From Bacillota bacterium (lineage in GTDB: Bacteria; Bacillota; UBA4882; UBA8346), in the NCBI GenBank assembly GCA_023415835.1, contig JAEZJK010000081.1:1-15342 (forward strand): a DNA stretch of 15,342 nt, in the 5' to 3' direction. The position numbers and the translations under genes were made by a program. Numbering within the stretch: position 1 is the first letter of the stretch; every line of letters starts with the position of its first letter. The notes below the pieces were generated by a model. It was given only the letters and a program-made list of their open reading frames with translations, was not told the origin of the DNA and ran no database searches. Below, one piece after another: positions 1 to 6,184 of the stretch.

Positions 1-1
1 A

Positions 2-451
2 CGAGAAGCCGGGATGAAGGTATTTGGAATCGGCGAGCGGAAAACACCAAACGCTTTTATTGTTGCCTGTGATAGGTTTATTTATATTGAAATAATCAAT
101 GCTCCAGTTAAAGATGATGAGCTTGAGCCGGATGACCATTTTAAAGAAAATGTAGTTGAAAAAGATCCCAAAAGCGGTACATCAGCGGTTGGGGAGGAAT
201 TAATCAACTTGATAGCCTCTTCGATCAATGATGTTGCCGATGAGAACGGATGGGCCTTCCTGGCTTAGGTGGGCAGTTTAATATCAAGAAAACAACCGGA
301 TTTTGACGCTCGAAATTACGGTTTCGCCAAGCTATCTCTATTGATTAAAAGTCTCAAAAAATTTGAAATTGAAGTAAGAGAGTCGGGTAATTCCCGTATC
401 AAACATATTTTTATTAAGAATAAAAGTAGACAGGACTTATCGAAAAGTTGA
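2..451 (+). pseudogene. NYN-domain (LabA/PIN-like) + LOTUS/OST-HTH protein, 5' truncated by window edge, internal stop
   Basis: The frame is open from the left edge, so the gene starts outside the window. The first part reads GMKVFGIGERKTPNAFI followed by ACDRFIYIEI, typical of the C-terminal part of NYN (PIN-like putative nuclease) domains of the LabA group. After an acidic linker comes an OST-HTH/LOTUS-like domain: NGWAFLA, then VGSLISRKQPDFDARNYGF and a short basic tail. An in-frame TAG at 266-268 falls between GWAFLA and VGSLI, in the middle of the LOTUS domain, and the same frame then continues as family-like sequence to TGA at 449-451. The break is therefore a point nonsense mutation (GAG or CAG to TAG would suffice), not a frameshift. 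The GTG at 269 lacks a ribosome binding site, so separate translation of the second half is unlikely. Family members are thought to act on RNA; any activity here is doubtful. A sequencing error or TAG readthrough cannot be excluded. Confidence 0.75.
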
Positions 452-478
452 TATAGAGATGTGAGTTTAAAGATAAAA

Positions 479-511
479 ACCAAAGCAGCTACGCTTTGGT
501 CTTTTTATTTT
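479..511 (+). terminator. Intrinsic terminator after the NYN/LOTUS gene
   Basis: A perfect 8-bp stem (ACCAAAGC 479-486 with GCTTTGGT 493-500, loop AGCTAC) is followed by CTTTTTATTTT. The A-rich stretch before the stem could make it work in both directions. Confidence 0.85.
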
Positions 512-563
512 AATAATTATTATGCAAGATTCATATTTTATGTATTAGTACGTATATTTTACT

Positions 564-573
564 AAACCGGTTT
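564..573. promoter_or_regulatory. LacI-family operator (distal), AAACCGGTTT
   Basis: A perfect 10-bp palindrome, AAACCGGTTT, lies about 170 bp before the GH130 gene. A palindrome with central CG flanked by A and T runs is the usual form of operator for Firmicutes LacI-family sugar regulators. A second near-copy lies 132 bp downstream, and a LacI-family gene is in the same locus at 2439. That this regulator binds here is an inference. Confidence 0.6.
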
Positions 574-680
574 CCTAAAAAAGAGCATTCAGAGTTAATT
601 ATTAAAAAACATCGATGTAGTGCCATGTCTCAAATAAGTTGCCTTATTTTTTAGAACAAACATTGCTATATTTTCCAATT

Positions 681-706
681 TATAATATAATTACTATACC
701 GGTTTA
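681..706 (+). promoter_or_regulatory. Promoter -10 box and proximal LacI operator of the GH130 gene
   Basis: A consensus TATAAT (681-686) lies about 50 bp before the GH130 start. No good -35 hexamer sits 16-18 bp upstream, which suggests an activator or a weak promoter. Ten bases downstream, ATACCGGTTT (696-705) matches the distal operator at nine of ten positions. It would cover about +4 to +13, where a bound repressor blocks initiation. Confidence 0.5.
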
Positions 707-733
707 TCAATGCAATTTAAATTCAAGGAGTGA

Positions 734-1777
734 ATGCAACAGATGGCTAAAACAAATAAGATAATTAATATTGCAACTAATCAAGGGAAACGGCAGACAA
801 TAGTCGGCCCTTCATTACCCAATATTCCATGGGAAGAAAGGCCGAAAGAGTGTCATGATGTATTTTGGCGCTCTTGTTACAACCCTATAATACCAAGAAA
901 CCGTATTCCATCATCGAATAGTATTTTTAACAGCGCGATAGTACCGTTTGGAGAAAGATTTGCCGGTGTTTTCCGCTGCGATGATAAAAGACGGCGGATG
1001 CAAATCCATAGCGGCTGGAGTGATGACGGGATCAATTGGCGCATCTCCGATGAACCCATTGAGTTTAATTTTAAAGACATTGAAATTGGCGAGTATACTT
1101 ATGGAAGGTATGACCCCAGGGTCTGTTGGTTGGAAGACCGCTACTATATTACCTGGTGCAACGGGTACCAAGGCTATCCAACCATCGGTTTGGGTTATAC
1201 TTATGACTTTAAAGAGTTTTACCAATTGGAAAACGCTTTTCTCCCTTTTAACCGGAACGGTGTTTTGTTTCCCAGAAAGATAAATGGTAAATATGCTATG
1301 TTGAGCCGGCCAAGTGATAACGGGCATACTCCCTTCGGAGATATCTTTTATAGCGAAAGTCCGGATTTGACCCATTGGGGTTGTCACCGTCTGGTGATGA
1401 GGCCGACCGAAGGTTGGCAATCTACTAAAATAGGAGCGGGGCCGATTCCGATTGAGACTACCGAGGGTTGGCTCCTGATTTACCATGGGGTATTAACCTC
1501 ATGTAACGGATTTGTGTATAGTTTTGGGGCGGCTTTGCTTGATATTGATCAACCTTGGAAAGTCATTTACCGGACCGCTCCTTACCTGATGTCCCCCCAA
1601 ACGCTTTATGAGTGCGTTGGAGATGTGCCGAACGTAGTATTTCCATGCGCGGCCTTATGCGATGCCCCTACCGGCCGGATCGCCATCTATTACGGTGGAG
1701 CTGATACCGTAACTTGTTTAACTTTTACCCAAGTAGACCAATTAATCGATTATATCAAAGAAAACTCTAAAATCTAA
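734..1777 (+). CDS. Glycoside hydrolase family 130 beta-mannoside phosphorylase
   Basis: Cytoplasmic inverting phosphorylase of family GH130, which splits beta-mannosyl bonds with phosphate to give mannose 1-phosphate. The protein matches the family over its full 347 residues: NPIIPRNRIPSSNSIFNSA (51-69), GVFRCDD (78-84), YDPRV (126-130; Asp127 corresponds to the single catalytic proton donor of the family), AFLPFNRNGVLFPRKINGKY, LSRPSDNGHTPFGDIFYS, TKIGAGPIPIET, YHGVL and PNVVFPCA. The pattern resembles beta-1,4-mannooligosaccharide/mannoside phosphorylases (GH130 subfamily 2, UhgbMP-like) more than mannosylglucose phosphorylases, so the exact substrate is inferred. The start is uncertain: AAGGAG at 725-730 is only 3 nt before ATG 734 but 12 nt before the in-frame ATG at 743. 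It is preceded by two LacI operators and followed by remains of a sugar-binding protein and a 2-epimerase, consistent with mannan use. Confidence 0.93.
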   Translation: MQQMAKTNKIINIATNQGKRQTIVGPSLPNIPWEERPKECHDVFWRSCYNPIIPRNRIPSSNSIFNSAIVPFGERFAGVFRCDDKRRRMQIHSGWSDDGINWRISDEPIEFNFKDIEIGEYTYGRYDPRVCWLEDRYYITWCNGYQGYPTIGLGYTYDFKEFYQLENAFLPFNRNGVLFPRKINGKYAMLSRPSDNGHTPFGDIFYSESPDLTHWGCHRLVMRPTEGWQSTKIGAGPIPIETTEGWLLIYHGVLTSCNGFVYSFGAALLDIDQPWKVIYRTAPYLMSPQTLYECVGDVPNVVFPCAALCDAPTGRIAIYYGGADTVTCLTFTQVDQLIDYIKENSKI

Positions 1778-1805
1778 CCAGGATCGTTAAGCAAGGTGAC
1801 TGAAG

Positions 1806-1840
1806 GGAGGGATATTCCGAAAAATACGTTCGTATCCTCC
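1806..1840 (+). other. Possible stem-loop between GH130 and the sugar-binding protein gene
   Basis: GGAGG(G)ATA near 1806-1814 can pair with TATCCTCC at 1833-1840 with one bulged G; a smaller ATAC/GTAT hairpin lies inside. There is no T-run after it, so it would be a processing or stability element within the transcript rather than a terminator. Weak evidence. Confidence 0.25.
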
Positions 1841-1869
1841 AAGGGAATAAGTAAAGGGGGATTAAGCAA

Positions 1870-2120
1870 ATGAAACGGAGAGTATTGTTAATTGGTTTAT
1901 TCATAATGATCGTTACCACAATGATCGTTTCCGCAGCACCGAAAGTTACTACGATTACATACACCCGATGGGCCGGGACTGAAGAAGCAAGGGATTTTCA
2001 AAAATTGGCCGACCTTTTTATGGCTAAAAATCCGGATATTAAAATTGTCTGCGAATTTCTTCCCTGGGATCCTTATTGGAATAAATTACAGACTACGATT
2101 ATCGGAGGATCGGCGGCGGC
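1870..2120 (+). pseudogene. ABC sugar-binding protein (family 1), 5' fragment only
   Basis: AAAGGGGG before ATG 1870 is a good ribosome binding site. The product begins with a Sec signal peptide (KRR, then a hydrophobic stretch, cleavage likely near VSA-AP), followed by a mature N-terminus typical of extracellular sugar-binding proteins: TITYTRWAG, EARDFQKLADLFMAKNPDIK, WDPYWNKLQTTIIGGSAA. This family normally has 400-430 residues; only about 83 remain. After GGSAA the frame (open to TGA 2338-2340) reads unrelated sequence, because it runs out of frame through the 3' end of an epimerase gene. The signal lacks a lipobox cysteine, so the ancestral protein was probably soluble in a periplasm rather than a lipoprotein. 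Without the C-terminal lobe the product cannot bind sugar. Confidence 0.8.
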
Positions 2121-2348
2121 AAAGAATACTTTTTCGAAGCAGCCTGTGAAATATGGAGTTTCATCGAGCGGTATTTGGTTGATCGAATCAATGGCGAATG
2201 GTTCGGGGAGGTGTCGGAGGATGGTAAGCCGAATTCATCCTATGCTAAGGTTGGGCCATGGAAATGCCCTTACCATAATGGCCGCGCCTGTATGGAAACG
2301 GTTAAGCGATTGGCTAATTATCATAGCTCCGATTCAATGACGAAATAG
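2112..2348 (+). pseudogene. N-acylglucosamine/cellobiose 2-epimerase, 3' fragment
   Basis: Read in the frame starting at 2112 (a different frame from the gene it is joined to), the sequence gives KEYFFEAACEIWSFIERYLV, DRINGEWFGEVSEDGKP, then PWKCPYHNGRACMETVKRL, ending at TAG 2346-2348. This is the C-terminal part of the AGE/cellobiose 2-epimerase (alpha/alpha barrel) family, including the PYHN histidine considered catalytic. About 75 of some 400 residues remain. There is no start codon or ribosome binding site for this frame. Cellobiose 2-epimerases also convert mannobiose to mannosylglucose, which GH130 enzymes can phosphorolyse, so the original neighbourhood made metabolic sense. Whether the enzyme preferred disaccharides or N-acylglucosamine cannot be settled from this fragment. 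Confidence 0.75.
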
Positions 2349-2373
2349 TTGATCCTTAATTTGGTTTTTTTTC

Positions 2374-2400
2374 TGTTATAATATTATTTAACCGGGATTT
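2374..2400 (+). promoter_or_regulatory. Extended -10 promoter and half operator before the LacI-family gene
   Basis: TGTTATAAT (2374-2382) is an extended -10 element, with no clear -35 hexamer. TTAACCGGGATTT (2388-2400) follows and resembles one half of the AAACCGGTTT operators upstream of GH130, suggesting weak autoregulation. The promoter lies just after the epimerase fragment, so the regulator can be expressed independently of the damaged operon. Confidence 0.45.
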
Positions 2401-2438
2401 CCGAATTACAGACGCCATGATTAATTTGAGGTGGATAA

Positions 2439-3449
2439 ATGGCCATTACCATCAAAGATATCGCAGAGTTGGGCAAGGTCTCGAAAGGCACCGTTTCACG
2501 GGTGATTAACGACGAACCCGGGGTGGGCGAGGAGACCCGGAAAAGGATTTTAAAACTCATCAAGGAACTGGATTATCAGCCTAATGCCTCGGCTCGGGGA
2601 TTGGCCGTCAAGCGTTCTAACAATATCGGAGTGATTATCCCCCATACCGGCAACTACTCCATGTCCAGCGCCTATTGGCCCACTTTGCTTACTACAATAA
2701 CCGAGAAGGCTGCAGCTAACGATTATAATATCCTACTTTCAACCGCCCGTTCGGAAGAGGATGTAGACTCGGCCTATCGCTCCATATTAAGAGGGAAACG
2801 CGTTGACGGCCTGGTGATCGGTGCCGAACAATTGGGAGAAAAACAATTGGTGGAGTTGATGTTTAAAGATTTCCCCTTTGTCATGGTAGGTAAAGGCCCG
2901 AATATTTCCCATTACTATGTGGATGTTGACAATGTTGACGGTTCCCGGAAAATGACGGAACACTTAATCGGGCTCGGCCATAAAAATATCGCGATGCTGA
3001 CTGGACCCGAACATTACCCAAGTGTTAAGGATCGGGTTGAAGGTTTTAAGCAGGCGATGGCCGAAGCGGATTTAGACCCGAAGGCAATTTACTATTGCTC
3101 ATATTGGACGGAAGAAGCGGCTCAGATTTGTAGAGAAATCATTCACCAAAAATCGGGGATTACGGCGGTTTTTGCCGCAGCCGGCGACTTAGTCGCCGGG
3201 GTCCTTAAAGTCGTTAAGGAGGAACAGATTCGAATCCCGGATGACTTGGCTTTGGCTTCTTTTGACGATCACCCGTTCTATGAATACTTTGTCCCGGGAA
3301 TAACCACGGTCAGCCAGCCCATTAATTTATTGGGTGAGATAGCTACCGATCAATTGTTTCAATTAATGGAAGGCAAGGTCCCTCAAGAAAAAAACATTAT
3401 TTTACCTACCGAGATTATTGTGAGAGGTTCATGCGGGGCCTCTATTTAA
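2439..3449 (+). CDS. LacI-family transcriptional regulator (mannoside/sugar locus)
   Basis: Complete 336-residue LacI/GalR-type repressor. The N-terminal helix-turn-helix is canonical (ITIKDIAELGKVSKGTVSRV, 4-23, then NDEPGVGEETRKRI), followed by the hinge region (LDYQPNASARGLAVKRSN) and a periplasmic-binding-protein-like effector domain starting at NIGVIIP. Typical later motifs are present: RVDGLVIG, FPFVMVGK, VDVDNVDGSRKMTEHLIGLGH, DLALASFDDHPFYEYFVPGITTVSQP. GAGGTGG lies upstream of the ATG at normal spacing. It should dimerise and bind CG-centred palindromes such as those at 564-573 and 696-705, with release by a sugar ligand. The ligand is inferred to be a mannoside or related disaccharide only from the GH130, transporter and epimerase context. 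Confidence 0.93.
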   Translation: MAITIKDIAELGKVSKGTVSRVINDEPGVGEETRKRILKLIKELDYQPNASARGLAVKRSNNIGVIIPHTGNYSMSSAYWPTLLTTITEKAAANDYNILLSTARSEEDVDSAYRSILRGKRVDGLVIGAEQLGEKQLVELMFKDFPFVMVGKGPNISHYYVDVDNVDGSRKMTEHLIGLGHKNIAMLTGPEHYPSVKDRVEGFKQAMAEADLDPKAIYYCSYWTEEAAQICREIIHQKSGITAVFAAAGDLVAGVLKVVKEEQIRIPDDLALASFDDHPFYEYFVPGITTVSQPINLLGEIATDQLFQLMEGKVPQEKNIILPTEIIVRGSCGASI

Positions 3450-3502
3450 AAGTTCAAAGTTTAAGGCTGCGCCTCTAATAATTGTTGATTTTAATAATCA
3501 TG

Positions 3503-3559
3503 TTAATCCGTGTAAATCTGTCTAACAAGTTTTTTATTTGACAGGATAAACAGGATTTA
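3503..3559. repeat. Inverted pair of intergenic CAGGAT-type repeats
   Basis: TTAATCCGTGTAAATCTGTC (3503-3522) and GACAGGATAAACAGGATTTA (3540-3559) are imperfect reverse complements around a T-rich loop. The sequence resembles the intergenic repeats with tandem ACAGGAT/ATCCTGT units found in many unrelated bacterial genomes. It lies between two convergent genes and could form a hairpin that ends transcription from either side. Confidence 0.55.
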
Positions 3560-3613
3560 TAGGACTTTTTAGATAGCTTACGCTGTTATCAATTACTGTC
3601 TCATACAGAGGCC

Positions 3614-3648
3614 AAGTACAAAGTACAAAGTTCGAAGTTTAAAGTTAA
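3614..3648. repeat. Tandem 7-bp repeats (AAGTNNA x5)
   Basis: Five adjoining heptamers: AAGTACA, AAGTACA, AAGTTCG, AAGTTTA, AAGTTAA. Two more (AAGTTCA, AAGTTTA) begin right after the LacI stop at 3450-3463. AAGTTCA-type heptamers are a common low-complexity intergenic repeat. Together with the inverted CAGGAT pair they fill the 3450-3657 gap; no gene is seen there. Confidence 0.6.
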
Positions 3649-3657
3649 AGCTAAAGG

Positions 3658-4602
3658 TTATCGTTTCCGGAGTTTGGCGATGAAAAAACCTTCGTATAAT
3701 TCGGTTGGGATTATGGTCAAAGCGGAGTTGCTTTGATTATCGAATTGAACCGGTTGGGTAGTAGCATTTGCCAATGTCAAGCCGATTTCATCCAACGACA
3801 ATTGAGAATCAAATCTTTTTAAAGCCCAATCAATATTTGCCTCGTTCTCTTCCTTCATTAAGGTACAGGTCGAATAGACCAGAATCCCCCCCGGTTTCAA
3901 AGCCCTAAACGCAACTTCAATCAATTTTTTTTGTTCCTTAGCCAACTGGTTAACTGTCCGCAGGGACCACCCGCGGTAGGTTAGGGAATGGCTTATTTCA
4001 AACAGGCCTACACCGCTGCAGGGAGCATCGAGTAAGACTGCATCAAAGAATTCATTCCAATGGGGTTCGGGACGTTTGCCGTCTCCCACCCTGACCTGAA
4101 CGATGCTGGCGCCTTGGCGTTCGATGTTGAACTTGAGGCGTTCAGCCCTGATTTGATTCAATTCATTGGCCAGGATATAACCCTCGTTATCCATCAGCGC
4201 CGCCAGTTGGGTGGTTTTACTGCCCGGCGCGGCGGTTAGGTCGAGAAGTTTCATACCGGGTTTGGGATTTAAGGCTAGGGGCGGGATCATACTGGAGAGG
4301 CTCTGCAAGTAGATATGGCCTTCCTGGAAAAGCTCGTTTGTCTCAAAGTCCCTTTCGCTTTTGTTCCGGATAATCAGGGCGTCATCATACCAACCGACCC
4401 GCTCATGTTTGATATTTTGGCTCCGAAAAACCTCCATCACCCGGCGGATATCGGTTTTAAGCCGGTTAACCCTAAGGGTTACCGGGCGTTCGACCATGAA
4501 GCCGGAGAGAATCTGTTGATAGGTTTTCGGCTGGTACTGAGCGGACAAGCTTTCGGTAAATTCCGGAGGCAGTTTTTGGTATAGTTGTTTAAATGATTTC
4601 AT
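3658..4602 (-). CDS. NOL1/NOP2/Sun-family RNA (cytosine-5) methyltransferase
   Basis: SAM-dependent m5C methyltransferase of the RsmB/RsmF/Nop2/Sun family; the substrate is probably rRNA or tRNA. The frame stays open to 4737, but I place the start at ATG 4602 (MKSFKQLYQKLP), because the upstream 45 residues are unlike the family and AAAAAGG lies upstream of this ATG. That gives 314 residues. Numbered from there: N-terminal region with the family pattern MVERPVTLRVNRLK, SAM-binding motif I LLDLTAAPGSKTTQLA (about 119-134), DAPCSG with the conserved Cys195, YSTCT with catalytic Cys246, and a terminal YEGFFIAKLRK. It lacks the C-terminal PUA-like extension of RsmF and the NusB-like N-terminal domain of RsmB, so it is a minimal core enzyme. 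It stands alone, convergent with the LacI-family gene. Confidence 0.9.
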   Translation of the reverse strand: MKSFKQLYQKLPPEFTESLSAQYQPKTYQQILSGFMVERPVTLRVNRLKTDIRRVMEVFRSQNIKHERVGWYDDALIIRNKSERDFETNELFQEGHIYLQSLSSMIPPLALNPKPGMKLLDLTAAPGSKTTQLAALMDNEGYILANELNQIRAERLKFNIERQGASIVQVRVGDGKRPEPHWNEFFDAVLLDAPCSGVGLFEISHSLTYRGWSLRTVNQLAKEQKKLIEVAFRALKPGGILVYSTCTLMKEENEANIDWALKRFDSQLSLDEIGLTLANATTQPVQFDNQSNSALTIIPTELYEGFFIAKLRKR

Positions 4603-5208
4603 GGTTAAATAATACCTTTTTGTTGGTAAAATGAAAAGGATAATAATTAGGGGCCGGATTTGAAAACCCGCCATCGGGGGCTGCTTCTTTGTTGAACGTT
4701 TTTGGAAATGAAGCGAACCTGGGGGAAAAACCCTCAAAACTGCTATCTTTGAAAAGAAACGAATTGGAAATTAACTATATAACAGACCGTTACCTTGAGT
4801 ATCTTGAAGATCACATAACGCGAGCCGAAAAAATAATCAACCTGCTAGATGCGTACCACAAGTTATAACATAAAAAATATCTTTAAAACCTTTATCGAGA
4901 TAGATGATGGCTGGGATCCGGCGATTCCGGTTTATTAAAAAAGAATGCATCTCATTAGCGCTAGTTAAATCGGTTGCGAATGCCAACCCGCCAGCTTGGC
5001 CCATCGGCCATGATTATATTCAACTTGGATATTATAAGCAGTCGGTATGGACATGAATTTTTGATTCGGCAGTTGGAAAACCATACAAATTACGCCTTGG
5101 AGGAACGGCCCTTAGGTTAAGTTAAAAAGGTTTCGAGTCCTATAGGCCAATAGTTGCGAAATCCATGAATATTTTGGGGATTTGTAAATATACCATAGTG
5201 AACTCCAA
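4603..5208. other. Gene-free stretch with short overlapping open frames
   Basis: No convincing gene is seen. Three short plus-strand frames follow each other. An ATG-less frame from about 4647 ends at TAA near 4868 and reads RNELEINYITDRYLEYLEDH near its end. ATG 4849-4938 gives 29 residues (MRTTSYNIKNIFKTFIEIDD and so on). Two further frames cover about 4905-5120, one ending LIRQLENHTNYALEERPLG. Shifting between frames suggests a decayed gene, but none of the pieces is recognised. The region also contains the 5' sides of the divergent genes on either flank. Confidence 0.35.
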
Positions 5209-6168
5209 ATGGATCGGATGTTATTCATCCGAAGCCAAAACGAAAGGGGGTCACTTAATATTGACAATATAATCCTTAAAGTGTTCAGAGGAAAAGGAAG
5301 AATTTGGCCGGGGCAAAGGGATCCCGCTTCGGATCGGAGCAAGGGACCTAGGGAAATAAAACCCGCAATCCCATCCAAGCGATTTTATTTTTATCTTCTA
5401 CTCGGAATCGCCGCATTTTTAATGGTAACCTTCTCCAACCTTACCGGCCTCCGCGACCAATTGTTCGTAAAGGAAGTCTCCAATGTTCATTATATTGACT
5501 CCGTAGGTCCTAATTTCTTATTCCGGGGCGGGTTGCCCCAGATAGGACGGCCTTCAGCTTTTAATTACCCCGGTTTAAAGCGGGCGATAATTAATGCCGG
5601 GGAAAAAGCCGGGGTCAAGGTGCCTTCTTCCTTTTATTTGATTGATGTTAATTTGCTAAATATCGAGAATCCGGTAGATGCCCGGCGGATTATGGTGGAG
5701 CAAAAGTTTTTTCAAACCAACCCGAAACTCGGTTTGATTCAAGTCTGGGGGATGAATGGCACCGGATTGAGCGTTAATGACCCGGCGTTGACCGTAAACA
5801 GGGACTACCTGGCCAGTAATCTGGAAGGATGGCTGAACGACCGGCTGCCCAGCCGGGTGGAGCAGTTACGGAAATGGCTTGAAGGCGCGAAGCCTGTTTT
5901 GCATATAAAGACAAGTTTGCCGATGGTTATCTATATCCATTGCGTCGCCGGATGCGACCGCACCGGCGAGTTCAGCGGCGCCTATTATTTACGGTATATG
6001 AATAAATCATGGGAAGAAGTCAATGCCCTTAACCGAAGCATGTGCCATCGCAACCGGCCTTTCGGATGTAAAAATTACCGCGCTCTGCAGTGGTATTGCC
6101 TATGGCTTAACCTGGAGCGCGGTTTTTATTTGAATTGGTGGAAAGAGTTTCCTTGTAGCGGCAAGTAA
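5209..6168 (+). CDS. Membrane-anchored CX5R (protein tyrosine phosphatase-like) protein
   Basis: The C-terminal part carries HCVAGCDRTGEFSGAYY (244-260), a CX5R phosphatase loop with nucleophile Cys245 and Arg251, as in cysteine-dependent tyrosine/dual-specificity and inositol-phosphate phosphatases. One transmembrane helix (about 58-76, FYFYLLLGIAAFLMVTFS) follows a basic N-terminus. The catalytic region therefore probably faces outside the cytoplasmic membrane. An FLFRGGLPQIGRP stretch (103-115) resembles the start of dual-specificity phosphatase domains (FRGGQP-like). The start is unclear: ATG 5209 has no ribosome binding site, whereas GAAAGGGGG (5242-5250) is ideally placed for an in-frame ATT at 5260; GTG 5281 is another option. 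All keep the transmembrane helix and phosphatase loop. Substrate unknown; it stands alone and is convergent with nadX. Confidence 0.75.
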   Translation: MDRMLFIRSQNERGSLNIDNIILKVFRGKGRIWPGQRDPASDRSKGPREIKPAIPSKRFYFYLLLGIAAFLMVTFSNLTGLRDQLFVKEVSNVHYIDSVGPNFLFRGGLPQIGRPSAFNYPGLKRAIINAGEKAGVKVPSSFYLIDVNLLNIENPVDARRIMVEQKFFQTNPKLGLIQVWGMNGTGLSVNDPALTVNRDYLASNLEGWLNDRLPSRVEQLRKWLEGAKPVLHIKTSLPMVIYIHCVAGCDRTGEFSGAYYLRYMNKSWEEVNALNRSMCHRNRPFGCKNYRALQWYCLWLNLERGFYLNWWKEFPCSGK

Positions 6169-6184
6169 CCCGATCTGGCTGTTT

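Noticed and set aside
911..1486. 191-codon minus-strand open frame
   Set aside because: It is antisense to the strongly conserved GH130 coding sequence, has no ribosome binding site and no recognisable domain.
4603..4737. 45-residue N-terminal extension of the RNA methyltransferase
   Set aside because: It is unlike the family, and the internal ATG at 4602 has an upstream AAGG and gives the usual family start.
5112..5378. 88-codon minus-strand open frame
   Set aside because: It is opposite the start of the phosphatase-like gene and intergenic DNA, with no ribosome binding site or domain.
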